From Corynebacterium vitaeruminis DSM 20294 (lineage in GTDB: Bacteria; Actinomycetota; Actinomycetes; Mycobacteriales; Mycobacteriaceae), in NCBI RefSeq assembly GCF_000550805.1, contig NZ_CP004353.1, positions 620,001-684,000 on the forward strand: a stretch of 64,000 nt of DNA, written 5' to 3'. Made by a program: the position numbers and the translations under genes. Shown one piece after another: positions 6,952 through 15,255 of this stretch; position 1 is the first letter of the stretch, and every line of letters starts with the position of its first letter. The notes below the pieces were generated by a model, which made no database searches, was not told the origin of the DNA, and saw only the letters and a program-made list of their open reading frames with translations.

Positions 6952-8514
6952 CTAGTTGACGCAGCGGGGGCCGTCGCCGCCGGCGTCGATCTTCGGGGAG
7001 ACGATGGCCTCGCCCTCGTCGGCGCCGGGCTGACCGACGACCGAAGTGGCGGTACTCGTCTCGGTTCCCGAGGACGAGCTCGGGCCGTTGTAGTCGCTGG
7101 CCGTGACCACGATGATCGTGCCCGGGTCGAGGGTGTCGTTGCCCGTGATCGGGAGCCCGCCGAGCTTGTTGGAGATATCGATAGCCTCGGCGCTGGAGGG
7201 ATCCGCGGCCACGATCTGCGAGGTGGAGTAGACGCCCTCGGAGGCGTTCGCCGTCTGCGAGACGGTGTACCCCTGGCCCTTGAGGTAGGAGGCCACGTTC
7301 GCGGCCAGGCCGGAGGTGGTGGTGGCGTTGAGGACCTGGAGGTCGACGTTGCTCGGCGAGGCGGTGGCGGTATCCGAGCCGGCCTCGCTGGTGGCGGTCG
7401 AGGTCTCGCTGGTGTCGCGGCCGTGGAGCAGGTCGTCGAAGAACTTGTGCACCTCGTCGACGTTGACCGTGACGATCGACTCGCCGTAGTCGCCGGTGCC
7501 GTCGATGGAGGTCACCGGGATCGTGTTGAAGGAGACGTTGCCGCCTGCGAGGTTTTGCAGCTGGGTGGCGAAGCTCATGACGTCCCAGCCCTTGTCGATG
7601 ATGACCGAGCGGGTCACGGCGTCACCCAAGTCCGCCAGCGTCGACGGGTTGGTGAGCGTACCGGAGGAGAGCACCTTGTTCACCAGCGAGGCCATGAACG
7701 CCTGCTGGCGCACGATGCGGTCGAGGTCGCCGCGGGGCAGGCCGTGGCGCTGGCGCACGAAGGCCAGGCCCTGCGGGCCGTTGAGCGTTTGCTCGCCGGC
7801 GGGGAAGTTGGCGCCCGAATACTCGTCGTCCACGGCTTGGTTGAGGCAGACGTCCACGCCGCCCACGGCGTCGGTAAGCAGGACGAAACCGAGCAGGCCG
7901 ATCTCGGCGTAGTGGTCGACGGTGATGCCGGTGAGGTCGGAGACCGCCTTGATGAGCCCCTTGCGGCCGGCGTCGCTGGACTGCTCGGCGATCTTCTTCT
8001 GGTCGGTGACGCCCTGCTCGGTGAGCTTGTTCGTCTCCTCGTCCTTATATGCGCCGTAGACGCCGTTGATCTTCATGTTCCCGTACTCGGAATCGTGAAT
8101 GTAGGTGTCGCGCGGGATGGAGATGGCGGTGGCCGAGGAGCCGTCGTTGGGGACGCGGATGACCATGATGGTGTCGGTGTTGCCCGACTCCTCGTCGCCG
8201 GAGTGGAGCATGTCGATCTCGTCCTGCGTGAGCGGGTTGCCCTGCGCGTCGGTGCGCGAGTCCGAGCCCACGAGCAGGATGTCGGTTGCGCCGTCCGGCG
8301 AGTTGCCCTTTGCGCCGCCGAGCACGAGGTTGCCCGATGCCACCGTGTGGCCGATCTTGCCCACGGTGAAGTAGCCCATCGCGCTGATCACCAAGACGAT
8401 GGCGGAAAGAAGTGCGACAAACACCTTGAGCGAGCGCGTACCCATCTGGGTCAGCTCCGGGCCGCGGGCGGGCGGCGCCTGGATGTCTCGGGTGCGTCGG
8501 AACTTGTCAGTCAT
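6952..8514 (-). CDS. LytR-CpsA-Psr (LCP) family cell-wall polymer ligase with LytR_C domain
   Basis: The 520-residue protein has a short basic cytoplasmic N-terminus, one transmembrane helix (about 30-50), then the LCP domain with DILLVGSDSR, the arginine-rich ISIPRDTYI, KINGVYGAY and FVRQRHGLPRGDLDRIVRQQ. These are the residues that bind the polyprenyl-pyrophosphate substrate. A Ser/Thr-rich linker follows, and the LytR_C domain (VDLQVLNATTTSGLAANVASYL) completes the protein. LCP enzymes transfer polymers such as arabinogalactan from the lipid carrier to peptidoglycan. I start at the ATG at 8514 because the product then begins with a normal cytoplasmic segment; a much longer frame upstream would enter the divergent promoter region. 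It is divergent from wbbL, which makes the galactan linker, and this supports a wall-assembly role. Confidence 0.88.
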   Translation of the reverse strand: MTDKFRRTRDIQAPPARGPELTQMGTRSLKVFVALLSAIVLVISAMGYFTVGKIGHTVASGNLVLGGAKGNSPDGATDILLVGSDSRTDAQGNPLTQDEIDMLHSGDEESGNTDTIMVIRVPNDGSSATAISIPRDTYIHDSEYGNMKINGVYGAYKDEETNKLTEQGVTDQKKIAEQSSDAGRKGLIKAVSDLTGITVDHYAEIGLLGFVLLTDAVGGVDVCLNQAVDDEYSGANFPAGEQTLNGPQGLAFVRQRHGLPRGDLDRIVRQQAFMASLVNKVLSSGTLTNPSTLADLGDAVTRSVIIDKGWDVMSFATQLQNLAGGNVSFNTIPVTSIDGTGDYGESIVTVNVDEVHKFFDDLLHGRDTSETSTATSEAGSDTATASPSNVDLQVLNATTTSGLAANVASYLKGQGYTVSQTANASEGVYSTSQIVAADPSSAEAIDISNKLGGLPITGNDTLDPGTIIVVTASDYNGPSSSSGTETSTATSVVGQPGADEGEAIVSPKIDAGGDGPRCVN

Positions 8515-8748
8515 ATCTGAATGTGGGTGCTTTCCTTCGTGGTGCCACAGCGTGTGCGGCTGAGGGCCTGGGCGGTCGTAGTGTGAGCCTGGGCCCCCGG
8601 AAGATAGAAAATCACTATGCAGTCTAGAGCACGCGCCGGTTGAAGTGCAGTTGGGCGAGGCCGAAACCGCCGGGTTGGGCGCCGGAAGTGAAAAGGAATA
8701 CATGTGTTGTCCGCGGGGTCGGCGGTGGCTCCCACTAAAGTAGGCCCA
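8515..8748. promoter_or_regulatory. Divergent promoter region between LCP gene and wbbL
   Basis: No coding frame is supported in these 234 bp. TAAAGT at 8736-8741 lies 7 nt before the wbbL ATG at 8749 and fits the -10 (TANNNT) of a leaderless transcript. A minus-strand promoter for the LCP gene should lie here too, but I cannot place it with confidence. Confidence 0.5.
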
Positions 8749-9642
8749 ATGAACAAGCCCATCGCAGTGATCACGGTGACCTATTCGCCGGGCGAGTACC
8801 TCGACGCCTTCCTCGACTCGGTGCCGGAGGCCACGGCCTCCCCGACCCTGAGCATCCTGGCGGACAACGGCTCCACCGACGGCGCGCCCGAGAAGGCCGC
8901 CGCCGAGCGCGATGGGGTGGAGTTCTGGCCGACCGGCGGCAACGTCGGCTACGGCTCCGCGATCAACTTCGCCGCCCGCAGGCTGCGCGAGATGAAGGAG
9001 GAGGGCGAGATCGACGAGGAGTTCTTCGTCTTCTCCAACCCCGACGTCGTCTTCGACAAAGGCTCGATCGACGAGATGATCGCCTGCGCCCGGCGCTGGA
9101 TGGATAAGGGGCACGCAGTCGCCTGCGTGGGGCCCTACATCCGCCAGTCCGACGGCTCCGCCTACCCGTCGGCGCGCGCCGTCCCGAACCTGAGCAACGG
9201 CATCGGCCACGCGCTGCTCGGCGGGATCTGGAAGAACAACCCGTGGTCGCGGGCCTACCGGGACCACGCCGACATGACCCGCGAGCGCACGGCGGGCTGG
9301 CTGTCCGGCTCCTGCCTCTTGGTGCGCTGGGAGGCCTTCGAGAAGATCGGCGGCTTCGACGAGCGCTACTTCATGTATATGGAGGACGTGGACCTAGGCG
9401 ACCGCTTCGGGCGCGCCGGGTACGACAACGTCTATTGCCCCACGGCACAGATCACCCACGCGGTGGGGCACGCCGCGGGCAAGCACCCGGAGAAGATGCT
9501 GCCCGCGCACCACGACTCGGCCTACCGCTTCCAGGCGGACCGGCACCCGGGCACCTGGCAGGCTCCGATCCGCTGGGTGCTGTGGCTGGGGCTGAAAGCC
9601 CGCGCGGCGCTTATGGTGGCTAGGGCCAAGGTCGCACGCTAG
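8749..9642 (+). CDS. wbbL: Rhamnosyltransferase WbbL, family 2 glycosyltransferase (galactan linker)
   Basis: A 297-residue GT-A enzyme starting MNKPIAVITVTYSPGEYLD. The nucleotide-sugar fold includes LADNGSTDGAPE and GGNVGYGSAINFA, the metal-binding FSNPDVVFD, and the catalytic/acceptor region SGSCLLVRWEAFEKIGGFDERYFMYMEDVDLGDR (ED motif). In Corynebacteriales WbbL adds rhamnose from dTDP-rhamnose to GlcNAc-PP-decaprenol, building the disaccharide linker that joins arabinogalactan to peptidoglycan. It acts on the cytoplasmic membrane face. The start at 8749 is supported by family alignment and by the -10 hexamer 7 nt upstream; the longer start at 8704 would include that promoter. The next gene is a nucleotidyltransferase, in the order known from M. 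tuberculosis (wbbL1 followed by Rv3264c). Confidence 0.88.
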   Translation: MNKPIAVITVTYSPGEYLDAFLDSVPEATASPTLSILADNGSTDGAPEKAAAERDGVEFWPTGGNVGYGSAINFAARRLREMKEEGEIDEEFFVFSNPDVVFDKGSIDEMIACARRWMDKGHAVACVGPYIRQSDGSAYPSARAVPNLSNGIGHALLGGIWKNNPWSRAYRDHADMTRERTAGWLSGSCLLVRWEAFEKIGGFDERYFMYMEDVDLGDRFGRAGYDNVYCPTAQITHAVGHAAGKHPEKMLPAHHDSAYRFQADRHPGTWQAPIRWVLWLGLKARAALMVARAKVAR

Positions 9643-9663
9643 CCCGGGCAGAGGGGCTTTAGC

Positions 9664-9673
9664 GTCGAAAAGC
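9664..9673 (+). repeat. Dispersed motif variant (GTCGAAAAGC)
   Basis: TAGCGTCGAAAAGCCAGCC, 20 bp downstream of the wbbL stop. The Y position is A and the right flank deviates. Confidence 0.45.
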
Positions 9674-9835
9674 CAGCCAATCTCCCACGCATTGATCGGC
9701 GATTTCCTAGCGCGTATCCAGCAAAGCGCAAGGTGAATCGGCTAGTTTCATTCTTAAGCGAGGGCGGAACGCGGATTGTTGTCCGTAAGAGACCGCCCTT
9801 TCGACCGTGTACGAAGTGTTCAAAGGAAAATTTTC

Positions 9836-10924
9836 ATGTCTTTGCCTGTTACTAATACAGACACCGACGCGGTGATCCTGGTTGGAGGAAAAGGAACCCG
9901 ACTGCGCCCGCTGACGGTTGCGACGCCGAAGCCGATGCTGCCGACCGCCGGCGTGCCGTTCCTCTCCCACCTGCTCGCCCGCATCAAGGCCGCGGGCATC
10001 ACCCACGTGGTTCTGGGAACCTCCTTCAAGGCGGAGGTCTTCGAGGAGTACTTCGGTGACGGCGAGGACATGGGACTCGAGATCGAGTACGTGGTCGAGG
10101 ACAAGCCGCTGGGCACCGGCGGCGGCATCCGCAACGTCTACGAGAAGTTGCGCGCCGACACCGTCATGGTGTTCAACGGTGACGTGCTCGGCGGCACCGA
10201 CCTCACGGGCATCCTGAAGGCGCACCACGATAAGGACGCCGACCTGACCATGCACCTGGTTCGCGTTCCGGACCCGCGCGCTTTCGGCTGCGTGCCTACC
10301 GACGCCGATGGTCGCGTCTCCGCGTTCTTGGAGAAGACCGAGGACCCGCCGACGGACCAGATCAACGCGGGCTGCTACGTCTTCCGCCGCGAGCTCATCG
10401 CCGAGATACCCGCCGACCGCGTGGTCTCCGTCGAGCGCGAGACCTTCCCCAAGTTCCTCGAGGAGGGACGCCGCGTCTACGGCTTCGTGGACACCGCCTA
10501 CTGGCGCGACATGGGCACCCCGCGCGACTTCGTGCGCGGCTCCTCGGACCTCGTCCGCGGAATCGCCCCGTCGCCGCTGCTGGAGGGCCGCACCGGCGAG
10601 TCGCTCGTCGACGAGACCGCTGGCGTGAAGGACGGCGCGCTGCTGCTCGGCGGCACCGTCATCGGCCGCGGCACCGAGGTCGGCGCTGGTTGCCGCCTGG
10701 ATGACACCGTGGTCTTCGACGGCGTCACCATCGAGCCCGGCGCCCGCATCGAGGACTCCATCATCGCCTCCGGCGCGCACATCGGCGCCAACGCCCGCAT
10801 CAAGGGCTGCGTCATCGGCGAGGGCGCGCACATCGGTGCCCGTTGCGAGCTTCTCGACGGCATGCGCGTGTGGCCGGGAGTGGAGATCCCGGACAACGGC
10901 GTTCGCTTCAGCTCGGATGCCTAG
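9836..10924 (+). CDS. rmlA2: NDP-sugar pyrophosphorylase, mannose-1-phosphate guanylyltransferase type
   Basis: A 362-residue protein. The N-terminal nucleotidyltransferase domain has the signature VILVGGKGTRLRPLTVATPKPMLP (about 12-35), followed by the sugar-binding region. From about 250 to the end there is a left-handed beta-helix of hexapeptide repeats (GAHIGANARIKGCVIGEGAHIG). This matches the actinobacterial Rv3264c/RmlA2 group, reported as GDP-mannose pyrophosphorylases. It forms GDP-mannose from mannose-1-phosphate and GTP, which feeds lipoarabinomannan and mannolipids, in line with pmmA and manA nearby. The start at 9836 follows AAAGGAAAA. Specificity for GTP over dTTP is inferred from family and neighbours. 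Confidence 0.82.
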   Translation: MSLPVTNTDTDAVILVGGKGTRLRPLTVATPKPMLPTAGVPFLSHLLARIKAAGITHVVLGTSFKAEVFEEYFGDGEDMGLEIEYVVEDKPLGTGGGIRNVYEKLRADTVMVFNGDVLGGTDLTGILKAHHDKDADLTMHLVRVPDPRAFGCVPTDADGRVSAFLEKTEDPPTDQINAGCYVFRRELIAEIPADRVVSVERETFPKFLEEGRRVYGFVDTAYWRDMGTPRDFVRGSSDLVRGIAPSPLLEGRTGESLVDETAGVKDGALLLGGTVIGRGTEVGAGCRLDDTVVFDGVTIEPGARIEDSIIASGAHIGANARIKGCVIGEGAHIGARCELLDGMRVWPGVEIPDNGVRFSSDA

Positions 10925-10937
10925 CCGATAGAATCGG

Positions 10938-10979
10938 AAAGCGGCGTCACCCCTGCGGGAGGGGAGACGCCGCTTTTTC
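10938..10979 (+). terminator. Rho-independent terminator after the pyrophosphorylase gene
   Basis: AAAGCGGCGTC (10938-10948) pairs with GACGCCGCTTT (10966-10976); a nested CCCC/GGGG stem fills the loop, and a run of five T follows. Confidence 0.88.
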
Positions 10980-10984
10980 TGTGC

Positions 10985-11438
10985 AGATTTTCATGTAGCT
11001 ACCGCGCTGGTTGCATTGGTGTCCATTGCTAGCATGAAAACGGGTTTGCGCACGTTAAGACACGCGGCTTCACCCTCGCTTGGGAAGATAAAATATTCCC
11101 ACCACAATATGTGCTACCCCTTGCATTTACCCCCTGTTCCGATTCGCTGTTACTTGTGTGACTAATGAAGTTTGCGAACTGGGAAAATAAGGAAATCCTT
11201 GGAGAATCGGCGCATTCGGGTTGACGATATCTAGTGGTTGCGTGTTGAATTTCAGGTATGTAATTCGCGGAGTTCCCAACTTCTCCGTGTGATCGCCTCG
11301 GGCGGTCGCGGCGGCGAAGGGGATGGAAGCTCGCGCGACTGCGGTGCCGGCTCGATCGAGCGTGGGGGCGCGCAGGTGATGAGACTGAACTGCAGGGCCC
11401 CGTTGGGCCTGAGGTTTCCGCGAGGAGAGGAGTGTGGC
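10985..11438. promoter_or_regulatory. Long upstream region of whiB2
   Basis: About 450 bp without a supported coding frame. The AT-rich part (11080-11180) contains GGGAAGATAAAATATTCCC (11082-11100), a short inverted repeat that could be an operator. Such a long leader is usual for whiB genes with several promoters, but I cannot assign any promoter firmly. Confidence 0.4.
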
Positions 11439-11738
11439 GTGGAAGATATGGCGAGTAACGCCGCGCCTCGGACTCGAACAACTCTTGAGCTCACCCTAGA
11501 CGAGCTGTTTGGGGCCGTTGAGCAGGAGTGGCAAGAGCAGGCGCTGTGCGCGCAGACCGACCCAGAGGCGTTTTTTCCTGAAAAGGGCGGATCGACCCGG
11601 GAGGCGAAGAGGATTTGTCAGGCGTGTTCGGTGCGTGACGAGTGCTTGGAGTTTGCGCTCGAGCATGATGAACGATTTGGCATCTGGGGTGGTCTCTCCG
11701 AGCGCGAGCGTCGGCGCCTGAAGCGAGACATCGTCTAG
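11439..11738 (+). CDS. whiB2: WhiB-family iron-sulfur regulator, WhiB2/WhmD (WhcD) type
   Basis: A 99-residue protein with the WhiB hallmarks: four cysteines (ALCAQTDPEAFF, then ICQAC and DEC) that hold a 4Fe-4S cluster, the G[VI]WGG turn (FGIWGGLS) and a basic C-terminus (ERERRRLKRDIV) that contacts DNA. WhiB2/WhmD proteins partner with SigA and control septation and cell division. I choose the GTG at 11439 because a strong ribosome-binding site (GAGGAGAGGAG) ends 6 nt before it; the ATG at 11448 is an alternative. The position between the pyrophosphorylase and DUF3499/pmmA genes is the one whiB2 holds in M. tuberculosis and whcD in C. glutamicum. Confidence 0.88.
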   Translation: MEDMASNAAPRTRTTLELTLDELFGAVEQEWQEQALCAQTDPEAFFPEKGGSTREAKRICQACSVRDECLEFALEHDERFGIWGGLSERERRRLKRDIV

Positions 11739-11754
11739 GGATTGGACTTTATTC

Positions 11755-11786
11755 TCCCGAGGAGCAGTGTGTGCCCCTCGGGATTT
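11755..11786 (+). terminator. Terminator-like hairpin after whiB2
   Basis: TCCCGAGG (11755-11762) pairs perfectly with CCTCGGGA (11776-11783) and is followed by TTT only, so termination may be partial. Confidence 0.55.
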
Positions 11787-11946
11787 GCGCGTTTCATTTC
11801 GGAGCGCAAACTGGGCTGCTGTCGCGAAAGTGGGCTGTCCATAAAGTCAGCTTCGGGTATGCTCCCGATTCTTGGCGGGGTGGTGCAAGCATGTTGTGGG
11901 GCGCACACCACAGCGGGGACCGCGGGCAGATCGTGGCGAACTCATC

Positions 11947-11952
11947 TACCGT
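11947..11952 (+). promoter_or_regulatory. -10 element of a leaderless HAD-hydrolase gene
   Basis: TACCGT lies 6 nt before the ATG at 11959 and fits TANNNT. No ribosome-binding site is visible, so the transcript is probably leaderless. Confidence 0.5.
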
Positions 11953-11958
11953 TAAGTC

Positions 11959-12633
11959 ATGTCCGTTCGCAACGCCCTTGGCTCCAAAGTGCTCCGTCTG
12001 CTCATTGACATGGACGGTACCCTCGTCGATTCCACTGCCTTAGTCGAGCGCGTTTGGGGTGAGTTCTGCGAGCGCCATGGCCTCGACTTCGACGAGCTCA
12101 TCGCGTTCTCCCACGGGCGTCCTACTGGGGCGACCACTCATCGTTTCTTGGATGATCCTGAGCTCGCCGAGCGTGAGGCGTGCGACATTAACGAATATGA
12201 AGCCAAGACCACGTCCGGCATCGTGGAGATCGCAGGTGCGTCCGAGTTTGTTTCGGGGCTCGACCCGCACGAGTGGGCGCTGGTGACCTCCGCTGACAAG
12301 AAGCTAGCAACTGCCCGCATGGCAGCCGCCGGCGTGGCTGTGCCGAGCCAGTGTGTTTTCGCCGAGGACATCACCAACGGCAAGCCGGACCCCGAGCCCT
12401 ACCTGCTCGGCGCGAAGAAGCTGGGGGTGCGCCCCGAGGACTGCATCGTGCTGGAGGACTCGGCCGCCGGCATCGAGTCGGGGCTGGCCGCGGGCATGCG
12501 CGTGGTCGTGGTCGGCGGTCACGCCGCCAAGGACGGCACCCTGCCGCGCATCCCGGACTTTCTAGGGGTGACGTGCGAATCCATCATGTGGCTGGCGACG
12601 GAAGGTCCGGCTGGGTTAGTAGTCGAACGGTAG
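11959..12633 (+). CDS. HAD-superfamily phosphatase, beta-phosphoglucomutase/glycerol-3-phosphatase-like
   Basis: A 224-residue subclass IA HAD hydrolase. Motif I is LLIDMDGTLVDST (nucleophile Asp, acid-base Asp), an alpha-helical cap follows (about 30-90), then motif II VTSAD, motif III lysine in NGKPDPEPYLLGAKKLG and motif IV VLEDSAAGIESGLAAGM. The family removes phosphate from small sugar or polyol phosphates, and closest in look are the Gpp/GPP-type phosphatases. The substrate cannot be told from sequence. It is transcribed toward the minus-strand gene at 12655 and ends 21 bp from it. Confidence 0.8.
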   Translation: MSVRNALGSKVLRLLIDMDGTLVDSTALVERVWGEFCERHGLDFDELIAFSHGRPTGATTHRFLDDPELAEREACDINEYEAKTTSGIVEIAGASEFVSGLDPHEWALVTSADKKLATARMAAAGVAVPSQCVFAEDITNGKPDPEPYLLGAKKLGVRPEDCIVLEDSAAGIESGLAAGMRVVVVGGHAAKDGTLPRIPDFLGVTCESIMWLATEGPAGLVVER

Positions 12634-12654
12634 AAGTACGAAGTAGCTCGCCTC

Positions 12655-13110
12655 TCACCACTGAAAATTCGGGTCGATGTCTTCGGGCGCTACGTTGAGG
12701 TAGGTAGCAACCAGCGAGGTGAGTACCTGCGCGAGCAAGTCCTGGCGTTCCTGCGGGGTGCTGCTGCGCTGCTCGATGGGCATGCGGAACAAGACGATGC
12801 GGGCGCGGGTGGGGTTTCCTGCCGGGTCCACGCCCGCGGGCAGGACGCGGCCGAGCGGTACGGGGCCGTCCGCGGTGACCTCGTCGGGCAGCGTGGTGCC
12901 GTCGCCGGTCAGGCGCATGCGCGGGATGGTGTCCACCGCGATGTCGAGGTGGCGAAGCTCGTTGGCGAACGCCTGCTGGATGGGTGCGTAGGCCTCGAGG
13001 ACGGCGGCGTCGAAAAGCTGCCGCCTGGAGCGGTGCCGCGGGGTGGAGGCGGGCAGGATGGGGCCGCGGATCCCTCGACCGTGGCGGTTGCGGAAAGGTC
13101 GAGTGTGCAT
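12655..13110 (-). CDS. Metallopeptidase-family-like conserved protein (Rv3259 type), HExxH not present
   Basis: A 151-residue protein with a basic N-terminus (HTRPFRNRHGRGIRGP) and a helical/beta core. By position (between whiB2 and the DUF3499 gene, opposite strand) and by sequence style it matches the Rv3259/cg0852 group, often labelled metallopeptidase family. I see no HExxH zinc motif; the nearest is ELRHLD, so peptidase activity is doubtful. It is convergent with the HAD gene and divergent from the DUF3499 gene. It contains a GCGTCGAAAAGC variant near 13006 inside coding sequence. Confidence 0.6.
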   Translation of the reverse strand: MHTRPFRNRHGRGIRGPILPASTPRHRSRRQLFDAAVLEAYAPIQQAFANELRHLDIAVDTIPRMRLTGDGTTLPDEVTADGPVPLGRVLPAGVDPAGNPTRARIVLFRMPIEQRSSTPQERQDLLAQVLTSLVATYLNVAPEDIDPNFQW

Positions 13111-13196
13111 AGCCTTTTAGGGTATTGCACCGTGCGGGAAACGGGGGAGGGCGCGCCGATTCGTCTCCCCACTACCCAAACCCTCAAGTGTGGGTC

Positions 13197-13202
13197 TAGA
13201 CT
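13197..13202 (+). promoter_or_regulatory. -10 element of the leaderless DUF3499 gene
   Basis: TAGACT is followed by 8 nt and then the GTG at 13211. No ribosome-binding site is present. Confidence 0.45.
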
Positions 13203-13210
13203 TTGTAACC

Positions 13211-13591
13211 GTGAATCAGTTTCGCCGTTGCTCCCGACCCGGTTGCGGTAAGCCCGCCGTGGCCACGCTGACGTACGCCTACGCGCAGTCGACCGCCGTG
13301 GTCGGCCCGCTCCTGCCCAACAGCGACCCGCACAGCTGGGACCTGTGCGAGTACCACGCCTCGCGGATCACCGCGCCGCTGGGCTGGGAGCTTCTGCACG
13401 TGGACACGGTGGAGGAGGACGACGAGGACCTCACCGCGCTGGCCGAGGCCGTCCGCGAGGCCGGCCGCACCTCCTCGGGGCTCATGGATCCCTCCCAGGA
13501 GTTCGGGGCCAACCACCCCGTGTACCGCGCGAAGAAGCAGGGCACTCGCCGCGGGCACTTGAGCGTCGTCCCGGAGCCGGACGAGGAGTAG
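13211..13591 (+). CDS. DUF3499 family zinc-ribbon-like protein
   Basis: A 126-residue protein beginning (GTG) VNQFRRCSRPGCGKPAVATLTYAYA, with a second pair CEYHASR near residue 47, so four likely metal ligands (C-x4-C and C-x2-H). The C-terminal part is acidic and then basic. The family is restricted to actinobacteria and sits just before phosphomannomutase, as Rv3258c does before Rv3257c. I prefer GTG 13211 over 13190 because family members begin just before RRCSR and because the -10 element would otherwise be translated. Function unknown. Confidence 0.72.
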   Translation: MNQFRRCSRPGCGKPAVATLTYAYAQSTAVVGPLLPNSDPHSWDLCEYHASRITAPLGWELLHVDTVEEDDEDLTALAEAVREAGRTSSGLMDPSQEFGANHPVYRAKKQGTRRGHLSVVPEPDEE

Positions 13592-13838
13592 CACGTCGCT
13601 TGCCGACGCCTACGGCCGCCACCCAACACGGTGGCGGTTTTCGTCTATCCGGGGCAAAGCTCACAGCCAATACACATGGAATTGCACACGATTTCCGACG
13701 TTCGCGCAGCGATCAGACAGCTTGGGGTGGGTAAGATGTCCCCAGACTGTTCGTTTTTATTTCTGCCCGATTCGATCTGTTCGCTCATTCGAGGATCGAT
13801 CGCGGCGTTAAACAAAGTGAAAGGTGGGCCGCAGCCCA
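13592..13838. promoter_or_regulatory. Intergenic region upstream of phosphomannomutase
   Basis: It holds a dispersed-motif variant at its left end and an AT-rich stretch (13733-13800) where the pmmA promoter should lie. The ribosome-binding site AAAGGTGGG precedes the ATG at 13839. No gene is seen. Confidence 0.4.
13598..13607 (-). repeat. Dispersed motif variant (GTCGGCAAGC on minus strand)
   Basis: TAGGCGTCGGCAAGCGACG on the minus strand, starting 7 bp past the DUF3499 stop. The YA step is GC. Confidence 0.5.
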
Positions 13839-15218
13839 ATGCGTACCCGTGAATCGGTCACCAAGGTGATCAAGGCTTATGACGTCCGTGGCGTCGTCGG
13901 TGAGGACATCGACGCCGACTTCATCCGTGAGGTGGGCGCGGCGTTCGGCGCGCTCATGCGCGAAGAAGGTGCCGCGTCCATCGCCGTGGGTCACGACATG
14001 CGCCCGTCCTCCCCGGAGCTCTCCCGCGCCTTCGCCGAGGGCGCGACCTCCCAGGGCACCGACGTCGTCCTGCTCGGGCTGACCTCCACCGACCAGCTCT
14101 ACTACGCCTCCGGCGCGCTGAACTGCCCGGGCGCGATGTTCACCGCCTCCCACAACCCGGCCAAGTACAACGGCATCAAGATGTGCCGCGCGGGCGCACG
14201 CCCGGTGGGCCAGGAGACCGGCCTCGCCACCATCATCGACATGCTCGTCGAGGGCATCCCCGCCTACGAGGGGGAGAAGGGCTCCATCTCCGAGAAGGAC
14301 ACCCTGGCCGGCTACGGCGAATACCTGCGCAACCTCGTCGATCTCTCCGGCATCCGCCCCCTGACCGTGGCCGTCGATGCTGCCAACGGCATGGCCGGGC
14401 ACACGGTGCCCTCCGTCTTCGCCGGCCTCCCGCTGGATGTCAAGCCGCTCTACTTCGAGCTCGACGGCACCTTCCCCAACCACGAGGCCAACCCGCTCGA
14501 CCCGAAGAACCTCGTCGACCTGCAGAAGTTCACCCCGGAGGTCGGCGCCGACATCGGGCTCGCCTTCGACGGCGACGCCGACCGCTGCTTCGTCGTCGAC
14601 GAGAAGGGCGACCCGGTCTCGCCCTCGGCAATCTGCGCGATCGTCGCCGAGCGCTACCTCGCCGAGCACCCGGGCGCGCCGATCATCCACAACCTCATCA
14701 CCTCCAAGACGGTTCCGGAGATCATTACCGAGAACGGCGGCACCCCGGTGCGCACCCGCGTGGGTCACTCCTTCATCAAGGCCCAGATGGCCGAGCACGG
14801 CGCCGTCTTCGGCGGCGAGCACTCCGCGCACTACTACTTCTCCGAGTTCTTCAACGCCGACTCCGGCATCCTGGCCGCCATGCACGTGCTCGCGGCGCTG
14901 GGCTCCCAGGACCTGCCGCTGTCGGAGATGATGGCCAAGTACAACCGCTACGCGGCCTCCGGCGAGATCAACTCCCGCCTGGCTTCCGCCGAGGAGCAGG
15001 CCGAGCGCACCCAGGCCGTGCTCGACGCCTTCGCCGACCGCATCGAGTCCGTCGATCGCCTCGACGGCGTGACCGTGGAGCTCAAGGGCACGAAGGCGTG
15101 GTTCAACGTCCGCGCCTCCAACACCGAGCCGCTGTTGCGCCTCAACGTCGAGGCGCCGACCAAGGAAGAGGTCGACGCCCTCGTCGAGGAGATCCTGGGC
15201 GTCATCCGCCAGAAGTAA
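13839..15218 (+). CDS. manB: Phosphomannomutase/phosphoglucomutase (ManB/PmmA)
   Basis: A 459-residue alpha-D-phosphohexomutase. The catalytic serine loop is FTASHNPAKYNG, the Mg-binding loop is AFDGDADRCF, the sugar-selecting loop is GGEHSAHYYF, and the C-terminal phosphate-binding loop is VRASNTEPLLRL. It converts mannose-6-phosphate to mannose-1-phosphate, between ManA and the GDP-mannose pyrophosphorylase, both in this window. The ATG at 13839 has the ribosome-binding site AAAGGTGGG. The neighbouring TobH-like gene and manA follow in the same direction, the order seen in M. tuberculosis (Rv3257c-Rv3256c-Rv3255c). Confidence 0.93.
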   Translation: MRTRESVTKVIKAYDVRGVVGEDIDADFIREVGAAFGALMREEGAASIAVGHDMRPSSPELSRAFAEGATSQGTDVVLLGLTSTDQLYYASGALNCPGAMFTASHNPAKYNGIKMCRAGARPVGQETGLATIIDMLVEGIPAYEGEKGSISEKDTLAGYGEYLRNLVDLSGIRPLTVAVDAANGMAGHTVPSVFAGLPLDVKPLYFELDGTFPNHEANPLDPKNLVDLQKFTPEVGADIGLAFDGDADRCFVVDEKGDPVSPSAICAIVAERYLAEHPGAPIIHNLITSKTVPEIITENGGTPVRTRVGHSFIKAQMAEHGAVFGGEHSAHYYFSEFFNADSGILAAMHVLAALGSQDLPLSEMMAKYNRYAASGEINSRLASAEEQAERTQAVLDAFADRIESVDRLDGVTVELKGTKAWFNVRASNTEPLLRLNVEAPTKEEVDALVEEILGVIRQK

Positions 15219-15242
15219 TCTGCGCCGCGCCCGCGGGCTACC

Positions 15243-15248
15243 TACAAT
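15243..15248 (+). promoter_or_regulatory. -10 element (TACAAT) of leaderless TobH-like gene
   Basis: TACAAT is followed by 7 nt and the GTG at 15256. The ATG at 15247, which gives a 3-residue longer frame, lies inside this hexamer, so the GTG is the more likely start. Confidence 0.55.
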
Positions 15249-15255
15249 GGCGGGC